This document shows, piece by piece, positions 25,369 to 33,675 of a DNA stretch of 64,000 bases. Under the pieces are notes generated by a model that saw nothing but the letters and a program-made list of their open reading frames with translations, ran no database searches and had not been told where the DNA came from. The translations under genes were made by a program, and so were the position numbers. The number at the start of each line of letters is the position of its first letter. Position 1 is the stretch's first letter. This DNA is from Lentzea fradiae (GTDB lineage: Bacteria; Actinomycetota; Actinomycetes; Mycobacteriales; Pseudonocardiaceae): positions 186,001 through 250,000 of the forward strand of contig NZ_FNCC01000002.1 in assembly GCF_900100955.1 (NCBI RefSeq). Reading direction: 5' to 3'.

Positions 25369-27567
25369 ATGCTGCGCGTTCGTGGTGTCAGGGCCGAGCA
25401 GATGACCGGACGGGTTGACCGGCGGGTGGGTGAGGGCCGCCCGACTCCGGATCCGGCCGTGCTGGCCGGTGCGGAGGCGTTCGCGCGCAGCTGGGCGACG
25501 GCGGTCATCGGGTCGAGCTACGTCCCGATGACGCGGGCCGAGGTCGCGCAGCACCTGCAGGACCTCACCGAGCTGCTCGTCGAGGCGCTCTTCGCCACCC
25601 CGTTCCGCACCGCGCCCGGCTACGAGATCGGCTCCCGGCTGGTCGACGCGCACTTCACCGGCACCGACACGCTGGGCCGCACCATCCAGCTGCTCGGCGA
25701 CGGCCTGCTGGTGGAGCTGGGTTTCCCCGACGACGAGAAGCTGCGAAGCCGGCTCGCCGCGTTGCAGGGCTCGCTGTCGGCCGGGTACGCCCGCGCGCTG
25801 CGGGAACGCACGCTCGCCGAGCAGGAGGCCATCAGGGCCGCCGTGCTGGACGCCCGCGACCAGGCGGAGGCGATGCTGCGGGCGTCGGAGGCGCGGTTCA
25901 GGGCGATGTTCACCGAGGCCGCGATCGGCATCGGCATCGCCGACGTCGACGGCCGGATCCTGGACGCGAACCAGGCGTTGCAGGACATGCTGGGGTTCTC
26001 CGTCGAGGAGATGCGGCAGTACAACATGCGCGACCTCATGCACCCCGAGGACGCGGGCAGCGTGTGGCGCCTCTACGACCAGCTCATCACCGGCGAGTGC
26101 GACCACTACCGGGCGGAGAAGCGCTTCCACCGGGCCGACGGCGAGCAGGTGTGGACGCACCTCACGCTGTCGCTGGTCCGCGACGACCACGGTGACCCGC
26201 AGTACCAGGTGGCGATGATCGAGGACGTCACCGACCGGCACCTGCTGCAGAACCGCCTGCGCTACCAGGCGTTGCACGACCCGCTGACCGGGCTGCCGAA
26301 CCGGGCGCTGTTCCTCGAACGGCTCGGGCGCGTGTTCAACAACCGCGGCAAGCACCTGCGGGCCGGGCTCTGCTACCTCGACCTGGACGGCTTCAAGGTC
26401 ATCAACGACTCGCTCGGCCACGACACGGGCGACCAGCTGCTGGTCGAGGTGGGCCGCCGGCTCGACCACTCCGTGTCGGGCGAGGGCAAGCTGGTCGCGC
26501 GCATGGGCGGCGACGAGTTCGTGATCCTGGTCGAGGGCTCGTCCGGTGAGCAGGACATCGTCGACGTGGCGGCCAGGGTGCTGACCGAGCTGGAGGCGCC
26601 GATCCGCATCGCGGGCCACGAGCTGTCGGTGTCGGCGTCGATCGGCATCGTCGAACGGCAGCTGTCCGGCACCACGTCGGCGGACCTGATGCGCGACGCG
26701 GACATCACGCTGTACTGGGCGAAGGCGGACGGCAAGGCGCGCTGGGCGATGTACGACCCGGAGCGCAACGCCAAGGAGGTCGCCCGCTTCACGTTGTCCG
26801 CCACCATGCCGCGTGCGTTGGAACGCGGTGAGTTCTACGTCGAGTACCAGCCGCTGGTGCGCTTGCAGGACTCGCGGGTGGCGGGCGTCGAGGCGCTGGT
26901 GCGCTGGCAGCACCCGGAGTTCGGGCGGCTGGCACCGGACCGGTTCATCGAGCTCGCCGAGGAGACGGGCCTGATCGTCTCGCTGGGGCGCTGGGTGCTG
27001 CGCAAGGCGTGCGAGGAGGCGCGGCGCTGGCTGGAGGAGTTCGGCGACGCGGCGCCGTTCGTGTCGGTGAACCTCGCCGTGCGGCAGTCCCGCGACCCCG
27101 AGCTGGTCCGCGACGTCAAGCGCATCCTCGACGAGTGCGCGCTGCCGCCGCACCACCTGCAGCTGGAGCTGACCGAGTCGGCGATCATGGGCACCGCGGA
27201 CGAGCCGCTGGAGGCGCTGCGGGCGTTGTGCGACATGGGGGTGCGCATCGCGATCGACGACTTCGGCACCGGCTACTCGAACCTCGCCTACCTCAAGCAC
27301 CTGCCGGTGCACGAGCTGAAGATCGCGGGCTCGTTCATGGAGGGTCTGCGAGCCGAGAACGAGGAGGACCCGGTCGACTCGCAGATCGTCGCGACGCTGG
27401 TCCAGCTCGCGCACGCGCTCTCGCTGGGCGTCACGGCCGAGGGCGTCGAGACGCCCGCGCAGGCCGCCCGGCTGCGGCGGCTGGGCTGCGACACGGGCCA
27501 GGGCTGGTTCTTCGCCCGGCCGGGGCCGCCGGAGAACATCGACAGCCTGTTGCGTGGTGATCTTTAG
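25369..27567 (+). CDS. PAS-GGDEF-EAL cyclic-di-GMP signalling protein
   Basis: 732 residues from ATG 25369; ATG 25402 is a good alternative because a TATGCT -10-like element overlaps the first ATG. An N-terminal helical sensor region (1-160) and a coiled-coil linker lead to a PAS domain (about 175-290), a GGDEF domain with an intact MGGDEF signature (near 379) and a C-terminal EAL domain (from about 500). In the EAL domain the metal and catalytic residues look present: EALVRW, VSVNLAV, ELTES, DDFGTGYS, Lys in LKI, EGVET, QGWFF. The Asp usually following LKI is Ala. Both synthesis and breakdown of c-di-GMP are therefore possible. No membrane helix is seen, so it is cytosolic. Confidence 0.92.
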   Translation: MLRVRGVRAEQMTGRVDRRVGEGRPTPDPAVLAGAEAFARSWATAVIGSSYVPMTRAEVAQHLQDLTELLVEALFATPFRTAPGYEIGSRLVDAHFTGTDTLGRTIQLLGDGLLVELGFPDDEKLRSRLAALQGSLSAGYARALRERTLAEQEAIRAAVLDARDQAEAMLRASEARFRAMFTEAAIGIGIADVDGRILDANQALQDMLGFSVEEMRQYNMRDLMHPEDAGSVWRLYDQLITGECDHYRAEKRFHRADGEQVWTHLTLSLVRDDHGDPQYQVAMIEDVTDRHLLQNRLRYQALHDPLTGLPNRALFLERLGRVFNNRGKHLRAGLCYLDLDGFKVINDSLGHDTGDQLLVEVGRRLDHSVSGEGKLVARMGGDEFVILVEGSSGEQDIVDVAARVLTELEAPIRIAGHELSVSASIGIVERQLSGTTSADLMRDADITLYWAKADGKARWAMYDPERNAKEVARFTLSATMPRALERGEFYVEYQPLVRLQDSRVAGVEALVRWQHPEFGRLAPDRFIELAEETGLIVSLGRWVLRKACEEARRWLEEFGDAAPFVSVNLAVRQSRDPELVRDVKRILDECALPPHHLQLELTESAIMGTADEPLEALRALCDMGVRIAIDDFGTGYSNLAYLKHLPVHELKIAGSFMEGLRAENEEDPVDSQIVATLVQLAHALSLGVTAEGVETPAQAARLRRLGCDTGQGWFFARPGPPENIDSLLRGDL

Positions 27568-27587
27568 AGCGGGGAACACGAAAGGGC

Positions 27588-29390
27588 ATGAAGCCACTGG
27601 CCCTGGTCGTGCTCCTGCTCGTCATGTCCGCACCGGTCGCCCGCGCGGCGGCCGAGGTGGTGCCGCTGCCCGCGGACAAACAGGCGTTCGGCACGGCCAG
27701 GTCCACCGCCAGCCCCGTCTGGTTCACCCTGGGCCACCAGGGACTTTCGGAGATCTTCCACCCGGACCTGAGCACGCCCGCGACCCGCGAGACGCGGCTG
27801 CTGGTCGACGGGAAACCGGGGCAGGCGCACACCGAACCCGCTGACACGAAATCGTTGACGTTCCGGCAACGGCTGCGCGGCGACGGCTGGCACGGCGAGA
27901 TCACCTACGTCACCGACCCGCAGCGGGCGGCCGTGCTGGCCGAGGTGGAGGTCACCGCCCAGCGGCCCGTCCGGTTGTCGATCGACCACGTGCCGCTGAA
28001 CGGCGGCACCGGCGAGGTCGTCAGCACGTTGCCGACCGAGCCGGTGCGGCACGCGCACGGCACGTTCGTCGTCGGTTTCGGCGAGGGCGTGGCGAAGGCC
28101 GCGCTGCGCAAGGGGTTCGGCGCGGCGGCGCGGGAGTACGCGCAGGGCTGGCGCACCTATCTGGACGGGCTGGAGCGGCCGAAGTCGGCTGACCGCAGGC
28201 TTTACGACATGTCGGTGATGGTGCTGGCCGCCACGGAGGACAAGACGCACCCCGGCGCGTCGATCGCCTCGCCGAGCTTCCCGTGGGCGTTCGGCACCGA
28301 CCGCGAGCTGGCGCCGGAGCTCGGCCCGTACGCGCTGGTCTGGCCGCGCGACCTCTACCACGTGTCCACGGCCATGATCGCCGCGGGCGACCGCGGGTTC
28401 GCCGAGCGCTCCCTGGACTTCATGCTGCGCGAACAGCAGCAGCCCGACGGCCACCTGCCGCAGAACACGCGGGTCGACGGCACCCCGGTGTGGACGAAGG
28501 TCCAGCTCGACCAGGTCGCCGCACCGCTGCTGCTCGCGTGGCATCTCGACCGCCGCGATGAGTCCACAATGGACGCACTGCGGCTGTCGGCGGACTACCT
28601 GCTGAGCTACCCGAACGCCCCGTTCAGCGAGCAGGAGCGGTGGGAGAACCAGGACGGCTACTCGCCCGCCACCATCGCCTCGGCCGTCGCCGGGCTGGTC
28701 TGCTTCGCGGACCTGGTGCGGCGCAACGGGGAGAACGGCGACCGGTACCTGGCCGTGGCCGACGACTGGCAGCGGAAGGTCGACGGGTGGACGGCGACGC
28801 GGACCGGCCCGTACGAGCCCAAGCCGTACTACCTGCGCGTCACCAAGGACGGAAACCCCGACGCCCCCACGAAGTACAACCTCGGCGACAACAACCCCGC
28901 CGACATCGACCAGCGCGCCGTCGTCGACCCCAGCTTCCTCGAACTGGTCAGGCTGGGGCTCAAGCGGGCGGACGACCCGGTCGTCACCAACACCGTGAAG
29001 GTCGTGGACCGGCAGCTGAAGGAGCAGGGCTACTGGCACCGGTTCACCCAGGACGGCTTCGGCGAGACCGCGGACGGCGGTCCGTGGGGCATCAACTTCC
29101 CGGTTCCGACGCGCACGTACGGGCGGCTGTGGCCGTTGCTGAGCGGCGAACGCGGCGAGTACGAGCTGCTCGCCGGCGACAAGGCGACCGCCGCCCAGCG
29201 CCTGCGGCAGATCGCGGCCGTCGCGAACAGCGGCCTCATGCTGCCCGAGCAGGTGTGGAACGGCAGGGGGACGACGTCGGCCACCCCGCTCGCCTGGACG
29301 CACGCGCAGTACGTGCGGCTGGCGTGGTCGCTCGACGCGGGCCGTCCCGTGGAACGGCCCGACGTCGTCGTGAACCGCTACGGGAGCTGA
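27588..29390 (+). CDS. Secreted glucoamylase/glucodextranase-type glycoside hydrolase (GH15-like)
   Basis: 600 residues with a Sec signal peptide (residues 1-20, LALVVLLLVMSAPVARA). An N-terminal beta-sandwich of the glucodextranase type is followed by an (alpha/alpha)6 barrel. The active-site region YALVWPRDLYHVSTAMIAAG and MLREQQQPDGHLPQN are typical of bacterial glucoamylases, and LMLPEQVWNG near the C-terminus is where the catalytic-base glutamate is expected. It would release glucose from alpha-glucans outside the cell. A ribosome site (GAAAGGG) precedes the ATG; a 10-bp-arm hairpin follows the stop. Confidence 0.88.
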   Translation: MKPLALVVLLLVMSAPVARAAAEVVPLPADKQAFGTARSTASPVWFTLGHQGLSEIFHPDLSTPATRETRLLVDGKPGQAHTEPADTKSLTFRQRLRGDGWHGEITYVTDPQRAAVLAEVEVTAQRPVRLSIDHVPLNGGTGEVVSTLPTEPVRHAHGTFVVGFGEGVAKAALRKGFGAAAREYAQGWRTYLDGLERPKSADRRLYDMSVMVLAATEDKTHPGASIASPSFPWAFGTDRELAPELGPYALVWPRDLYHVSTAMIAAGDRGFAERSLDFMLREQQQPDGHLPQNTRVDGTPVWTKVQLDQVAAPLLLAWHLDRRDESTMDALRLSADYLLSYPNAPFSEQERWENQDGYSPATIASAVAGLVCFADLVRRNGENGDRYLAVADDWQRKVDGWTATRTGPYEPKPYYLRVTKDGNPDAPTKYNLGDNNPADIDQRAVVDPSFLELVRLGLKRADDPVVTNTVKVVDRQLKEQGYWHRFTQDGFGETADGGPWGINFPVPTRTYGRLWPLLSGERGEYELLAGDKATAAQRLRQIAAVANSGLMLPEQVWNGRGTTSATPLAWTHAQYVRLAWSLDAGRPVERPDVVVNRYGS

Positions 29391-29396
29391 CCGCAC

Positions 29397-29431
29397 GGGG
29401 ACGGTGAAGTGGCGCAGGCCACACCGTCCCC
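29397..29431 (+). terminator. Terminator after the glucoamylase gene
   Basis: Perfect 10-bp arms GGGGACGGTG (29397-29406) and CACCGTCCCC (29422-29431) with a 15-nt loop, seven bases past the stop. Confidence 0.65.
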
Positions 29432-29455
29432 GGCCACGGCCGCGGGTCCATTCGG

Positions 29456-29461
29456 TACGTT
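29456..29461 (+). promoter_or_regulatory. Leaderless -10 element of the DUF3558 lipoprotein gene
   Basis: TACGTT ends seven bases before the ATG at 29469. It follows the glucoamylase terminator by 24 bases. Confidence 0.5.
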
Positions 29462-29468
29462 GACCCGC

Positions 29469-30062
29469 ATGCGTCGTCTCGCCGTCCCATTTCTGCTGGC
29501 AGCGGTCCTGACCGGGTGCACGTCGACGGAACCGGGGACGCCCGAGTCGGGTGGCCCCACGCCGACGGCCGGACCGTCGACCGGGACCTCGACCGGTTCC
29601 CGCGCCATGAACAGGCCCAAGTCGGTCGACCTCACGGCGCTCGACCCGTGCTCGCTCTACACCGACGAGGTGAAGACCGCGCTCGGTGTCCGTCTGGTGA
29701 CGCCGCGCGACCCTCTGCCCGACTACGGCGAGGGAAGCAAGACGTGCAGCAACAACTACGAAGATCCCGCGTACTCTTCGTCGATCTACACACTGCTCAA
29801 CGGCGGTGTCGACCGGCTCAAGCAGACGATCGGTGAGGCGGAGCTCGCCGCGGTGCGGGTCGCGGGCTACCCGGCGTACGTCGACAAGCGCGACACCGCC
29901 GCCGGTCCGGCCTGCGATGTTTACGTCGATGCCAATGACGGGCAGTTGTTGCTGGTGAACGCTGTCGGAGGGTTCGGAGAGGACGGAGCCACTGTGGACG
30001 GGGCCTGCGAACGGGCGACCGGGCTCGCGAACGCGGTCGGGCCCGTCCTCGCGACTCGCTGA
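29469..30062 (+). CDS. DUF3558-family lipoprotein
   Basis: 197 residues from ATG 29469. A lipoprotein signal ends in LAAVLTGCTS, so the mature protein would carry a lipid on Cys near residue 18. A Thr/Ser/Pro linker leads to the DUF3558 domain: LDPCSLYTDEVKTALGV at its start, a central SKTCSNNY cysteine, GPACDVYVDA and a closing DGACERATGLANAV. The paired cysteines suggest disulfides. DUF3558 lipoproteins often sit beside PPE/EspG genes in this order; the same is true here and at the left window edge. Confidence 0.85.
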   Translation: MRRLAVPFLLAAVLTGCTSTEPGTPESGGPTPTAGPSTGTSTGSRAMNRPKSVDLTALDPCSLYTDEVKTALGVRLVTPRDPLPDYGEGSKTCSNNYEDPAYSSSIYTLLNGGVDRLKQTIGEAELAAVRVAGYPAYVDKRDTAAGPACDVYVDANDGQLLLVNAVGGFGEDGATVDGACERATGLANAVGPVLATR

Positions 30063-30184
30063 CGGATGAGCAGAACTACTCGCTTGTACCGGGAACCGGT
30101 CACTCGCGTCATGCATCAGAGCTAAAGTCGTTCCAAAAGCACACGCGGCCCAAAACTGGGGGGCCGTACCGAGGAGGGTGTGCC

Positions 30185-30556
30185 GTGCATCTCGCGGACG
30201 GAGGAGGCGGCCGTTCGGCGCCGCCGGAGTTCGGGCAGCGCAAGCTGAAGGTCGAGCCACACGCCATCCCGCAGGCGCGGGCCGCGTTCCAGCGTGCCCT
30301 CGACGAGTTCGACGCCAAGATCAAGCCGGCTGTCCACGACCTGCCGACGCGCCCCTGGGCGGCCGACCCGATCAGCGGTGAGACGGCGAAGGCGTTCAAC
30401 GAGCAGACCTCGGACAAGGCGCTGACCGCGCTCAAGACCTACCGCGCCCAGCTCGTCGGCGTGATCGAGCAGCTGACGATGATCGAGGAGCAGTACCGCC
30501 TGATCGAGGGCGACAACGCGGCCATGTGGGGCAAGCACCTGCGGGACCAGGACTGA
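30185..30556 (+). CDS. Small WXG-like T7SS protein
   Basis: 123 residues from GTG 30185 behind GGAGGGTG. It is helical, with a W-A-A-D turn (RPWAADPISGETAKAF) where WXG100 proteins have W-x-G. The second helix ends with IEEQYRLIEGD, which could serve as a Y-x-x-x-E-like export signal. It is followed after 17 bases by the PPE-like gene, a likely partner. Family membership rests on size, helical hairpin and context. Confidence 0.6.
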   Translation: MHLADGGGGRSAPPEFGQRKLKVEPHAIPQARAAFQRALDEFDAKIKPAVHDLPTRPWAADPISGETAKAFNEQTSDKALTALKTYRAQLVGVIEQLTMIEEQYRLIEGDNAAMWGKHLRDQD

Positions 30557-30573
30557 GAGAGGGGGCCTGACCG

Positions 30574-31905
30574 ATGACCGAGCACCGCTTCCAGGGGTAC
30601 GGACACCCCGAGCTGTACAAGATGATCAACTCCGGTCCCGGCGTCTCCGCCTCGATCCCGGTGGAGCAGGGCTGGAAGCAGATCGCCGCGACGCTCGCGC
30701 AGATCGACGGCGACCTGCACGAGGGCCTCGCCAAGATGGGCGCGGACTGGGAGTCCGACGCCTCCGACACGGCGCAGACCGCGCTGTCGCCGCTGGCCGA
30801 GTGGGCCGGGTTCGCCGAGACCGGCGCGACCACGATGGAGAGCTCCGCGCGCCTGCAGGGCGAGTTCATCGCCGACGCGCGCAAGAAGATGCCCGAGGTC
30901 GTGCCCGTCACGACCGAGAAGCCCGGCCTGCTCGACATCGCGGCGGGCGCGCTGACCGGCCCGGTCGGCATGGCGCACGTCGTGAGCCAGCAGCTCGACC
31001 ACGAGCGGCAGGAGGCGGCGGCGGACAACGCGGCGGCCCAGGCCGTCAAGGTCATGGAGGACTACCAGGCCGACAGCCGCTGGAACTCCTCGACGCTCGG
31101 TGAGATCCCGAACCCGCCGCAGGTCGTGATCGACACGCCGCCGCCGGGCGACTCCGGCAACGGCAGCACGCGGGTGGGCTTCACCTCCCCGACCGGCTAC
31201 ACGCCGAACGGCACGACGACCACCCCGTCGTGGACGTCGTCGCCGACGCCGAGCACCGGCAACCCCGTCTCGCCGACGTGGACGCCGCCGACCTCGACGC
31301 CGACCAACACCACGCACGTCTCCTGGACGCAGCCGCCGGTCTCGCCGCCGGTGAGCACGCCTCCCCCGGTGACGGGTCTGCCGACGCCTGCCCCGACCCC
31401 GACTCCCACCCCGGTTCCGCCCGGTGGTCCCGTGTACACGCGGCCTCCCACGACCGGCGTTCCCGGCACCAAGCCGGGTGGGCCGAACCCCGGCCAGAAC
31501 ACCGGCCAGCCCGGTGGCGGCAAGGGCACGAGCGGTGGCCTGCGCGGTGGTCTTCCCGGCGCCGGTGGCGGCAAGGCGTTCAGCCCGATGTCCGGGTCGC
31601 TCGGCTCGTCCGCGCAGCAGGGCGTGATGAAGCCCGGCGGCATGGGTGCGGGCATGGGCTCCGGCCCCGGCGGCACGGCCGGCGGTCCCGCGGGTGCGGG
31701 CGGCGCGGCGGGTCGTGGTGGCGCGGCCGGTGCCGCCGGTCGTGGTGGCGCCGCGGGCGTCGGCGCGGGTGGTGCCCACGGTCGCGGTGGCCAGGGCGAG
31801 GAGGACATCGAGCACAAGGCGGCCGACTACCTGGTCGAGACCACCGACGTGTTCGGCGACGACCGTCTGGTGGCACCGCCGGTCATCGGCGGCTTCTCCG
31901 AGTGA
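30574..31905 (+). CDS. PPE/WXG-like T7SS substrate with Pro/Gly-rich C-terminus
   Basis: 443 residues. Residues 1-165 are helical with a D-W-E-S turn in KMGADWESDASDTAQ, like a PPE-type hairpin. Residues 190-420 are Pro/Thr-rich and then Gly/Ala-rich. The C-terminus (EHKAADYLVETTDVFGDDR, then VIGGFSE) matches the tail of the protein at 88-1374. An EspG gene follows after eight bases. It is probably exported and sits at the cell surface; no Sec signal is present. Confidence 0.75.
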   Translation: MTEHRFQGYGHPELYKMINSGPGVSASIPVEQGWKQIAATLAQIDGDLHEGLAKMGADWESDASDTAQTALSPLAEWAGFAETGATTMESSARLQGEFIADARKKMPEVVPVTTEKPGLLDIAAGALTGPVGMAHVVSQQLDHERQEAAADNAAAQAVKVMEDYQADSRWNSSTLGEIPNPPQVVIDTPPPGDSGNGSTRVGFTSPTGYTPNGTTTTPSWTSSPTPSTGNPVSPTWTPPTSTPTNTTHVSWTQPPVSPPVSTPPPVTGLPTPAPTPTPTPVPPGGPVYTRPPTTGVPGTKPGGPNPGQNTGQPGGGKGTSGGLRGGLPGAGGGKAFSPMSGSLGSSAQQGVMKPGGMGAGMGSGPGGTAGGPAGAGGAAGRGGAAGAAGRGGAAGVGAGGAHGRGGQGEEDIEHKAADYLVETTDVFGDDRLVAPPVIGGFSE

Positions 31906-31913
31906 GCACGTGA

Positions 31914-32720
31914 ATGAGCCTGTTCGGCGGTCCGGCGGAGAGAGAGCCGATCACCCTCTCCGCCGAGGAGTTCGACGTGGTGTGGGAGCGGCTGAACGCC
32001 GGTCCCATGCCGCTCGTCCTCAAGGTCCCTTCGCCCGGTAAGACGCGGGACGAGCGCCTCCAGCTCGAGAACCGCGTCTACCGGCAGCTGGACCACCGCG
32101 GGCTGGGCAACTCGCGCGGCCTCTCCGGTGAGCTGGAGGGGCTGCTGCGGATGTTCGTGAAACCCGAGCGGGAGGCGGACGGCCGCCTCTGGCTCGGGCA
32201 CAGCCTGCGCGTCCTCGCCGTGGCGAACGGCGACCGGGTCGCGCTCGCGACGATGCGGGACGACCAGCTGACGTTCCAGCCGTGGGAGGGCTCCGGGCTC
32301 GCCTCCGCGGTGCTGTCCGTGCTCCCCGCGCACCCCGCCGGAACCGGACTGTCGGTGACGCTGCCGAGCGCCGACGTCGAGAGGGCGATCTCCCGGACCG
32401 ACGGCTCGCCGAAGTCGCTGGAGGCCGAGTTCCGCGGCGTCGGCCTGCGTGAGGACGACGCCAAGGCGCTGGTGAAGATGTTCACCGGCATCCAGCACAC
32501 CGGCAACTTCGGTGCCGCCGCCCGCGACAAGTACGGCAAGCGCTGCCGGCCGGAGCGCGTCGTCGCGTTCTTCGACACCGAAGAGGGCCGGTACCTGCAG
32601 CAGCGCCGTGCGTCGAACGGCCAGCCGCCGTGGAGCACGTTCACCCCCACCGACAACCGCCGGATGCTGCACCAGGTGGACGGGCTGATCGACGAGGCTG
32701 CCGGTTCCGCGGGCGGCTGA
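31914..32720 (+). CDS. ESX secretion-associated chaperone, EspG family (second copy)
   Basis: 268 residues from ATG 31914. The start (ITLSAEEFDVVWERL) and end (GRYLQQRRASNG, TFTPTDNRRMLHQVDGL) match the EspG at 1381-2136. Central elements LEGLLRMFVKPEREADGRL and VGLREDDAKALVKMFTG fit the EspG two-fold alpha/beta core. It should chaperone the PPE-like protein encoded directly upstream. It is the last gene of T7SS module B. Confidence 0.87.
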   Translation: MSLFGGPAEREPITLSAEEFDVVWERLNAGPMPLVLKVPSPGKTRDERLQLENRVYRQLDHRGLGNSRGLSGELEGLLRMFVKPEREADGRLWLGHSLRVLAVANGDRVALATMRDDQLTFQPWEGSGLASAVLSVLPAHPAGTGLSVTLPSADVERAISRTDGSPKSLEAEFRGVGLREDDAKALVKMFTGIQHTGNFGAAARDKYGKRCRPERVVAFFDTEEGRYLQQRRASNGQPPWSTFTPTDNRRMLHQVDGLIDEAAGSAGG

Positions 32721-32792
32721 TCCGGCAGCCGCCGGAAACCCCTGCGGCGCCAGGAAAAGGCTTCGCCGTCGATTGTGAATTTCAGGAAAACC

Positions 32793-32850
32793 GTCCAATC
32801 AAGACGTCTCAATTGTCCAAACAAGACGCTTTCGGTGTCCAAAAGGGACG
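32793..32850 (+). repeat. Three 22-bp-period direct repeats
   Basis: The unit GTCCAA-N2-AAGACG occurs at 32793-32806 and 32815-32828, and in a diverged form at 32837-32850. Starts are exactly 22 bases apart, two helical turns. Each unit is also a loose inverted repeat (GTC...GAC). The period is not a multiple of three, which argues against coding origin. Confidence 0.7.
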
Positions 32851-32994
32851 ATTTGAGTGTCGCCGTCATCTCCGCCGTGACGGTTGCCTCAGGCAGAACC
32901 GCAGGTCAGGCGGCTGCTGATCGGGACGCGGTGATGGTCTACCGCCGAGTGGACTAAGCCCATGGGATGATGACCTCCACCGGGAATCGGCCAT

Positions 32995-33000
32995 TAGGCT
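32995..33000 (+). promoter_or_regulatory. Leaderless -10 element of the 17-codon leader frame
   Basis: TAGGCT ends seven bases before an ATG at 33008. Confidence 0.45.
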
Positions 33001-33007
33001 CGCCCGC

Positions 33008-33061
33008 ATGGCCTCGAGGACGAGTCCGTCGTGGACACATTTCCCTAGGTTGGCCGCATGA
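33008..33061 (+). CDS. Putative 17-residue leader peptide of the dipeptidase-racemase-ligase operon
   Basis: ATG 33008 opens a frame of 17 codons (MASRTSPSWTHFPRLAA) whose TGA overlaps the dipeptidase ATG at 33058 in the ATGA pattern used throughout this genome. A -10-like TAGGCT sits seven bases upstream, so it would be translated as a leaderless message. It could couple or attenuate expression of the operon. Evidence is positional only; the peptide has no known relatives that I recognise. Confidence 0.35.
   Translation: MASRTSPSWTHFPRLAA
33046..33051 (+). promoter_or_regulatory. Leaderless -10 element of the D,D-dipeptidase gene
   Basis: TAGGTT ends six bases before the ATG at 33058, inside the putative leader frame. 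Confidence 0.5.
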
Positions 33062-33675
33062 CTATCCTGCTGGCCGATCCCGTCGTCCACGCCGTACCGG
33101 TGCTGGACAACGGAGAACCCCTGGTGCCACTGGACTTCGCGCCGGGCGTGCTGGTCAGGGAGGGGCTTTCGCGACGCCTCGACGTCGCCCGCGCGCTGCT
33201 GCCGTCCGGTGTGGACCTCCGGGTGGCGGAAGGACACCGCAGCATCGCCGACCAGAACGCGATCATCGAGCGGTACACCGCCGAGCTGCGCGAGCTCCAC
33301 CCCGCCGCCGACGCCGCCGAGCTCGGCCGGCTGTCCAGCCGGTTCGTGGCCCCGCTGGCCGTCGCGCCGCACGTCGCGGGCGCCGCCGTCGACCTGACCC
33401 TGGTGGGCCCGTCCGGCGAGGACCTGTGGATGGGCACCGAGATCGACGACACCCCCGAGGACAGCGGTGGCAGGTGCTTCTTCGCCGCCGAGGTCGACGA
33501 GGAGGCCAGGCGCAACCGCGAGGTGCTGGCCGCCGCGCTGGGGTCCGCCGGGCTGGTGAACTACCCCACGGAGTGGTGGCACTGGTCCTGGGGCGACCGC
33601 TACTGGGCGCTGCTGACCGGCGCGGACCACGCCGTCTACGGACCAGTGGAGGTGCCTGCGTGGGCACGCCCGTGA
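33058..33675 (+). CDS. D-alanyl-D-alanine dipeptidase/carboxypeptidase (M15, VanX/VanY-like)
   Basis: 205-residue zinc peptidase without a signal peptide. Motifs of the M15D group are in order: VAEGHRSIADQN (transition-state arginine), PHVAGAAVDLTL (zinc His and Asp, HxxGxxxD), and PTEWWHWSWGDRYWA (catalytic Glu and zinc His). VanX hydrolyses cytoplasmic D-Ala-D-Ala; VanXY also trims pentapeptide precursors. The gene is the first of four overlapping genes that include an alanine racemase-type enzyme and a D-Ala-D-X ligase, which supports action on peptidoglycan precursors. It could alternatively be a housekeeping dipeptidase. Confidence 0.88.
   Translation: MTILLADPVVHAVPVLDNGEPLVPLDFAPGVLVREGLSRRLDVARALLPSGVDLRVAEGHRSIADQNAIIERYTAELRELHPAADAAELGRLSSRFVAPLAVAPHVAGAAVDLTLVGPSGEDLWMGTEIDDTPEDSGGRCFFAAEVDEEARRNREVLAAALGSAGLVNYPTEWWHWSWGDRYWALLTGADHAVYGPVEVPAWARP

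Larger units (their letters stand above)
32721..33057 (+). other. Intergenic regulatory stretch, 337 bases
   Basis: No ordinary gene. It contains three 22-bp-spaced direct repeats (32793-32850), then about 140 bases without recognisable features, then two successive leaderless-type -10 elements (32995-33000 and 33046-33051) and a 17-codon leader frame that overlaps the next gene. Confidence 0.6.

Noticed and set aside
27564..30260. ~900-codon minus-strand open frame opposite the glucoamylase gene
   Set aside because: It spans a terminator and a promoter of the plus-strand genes and has no recognisable domain; a GC-driven shadow.
32793..32850. CRISPR-like array
   Set aside because: Only three 14-bp units with 8-bp gaps and diverged third copy; far too short for repeats and spacers, and no cas genes.
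32775..32957. 60-codon open frame over the 22-bp repeats
   Set aside because: No ribosome site, and repeat period is not a multiple of three, so the repeats do not evolve as codons.
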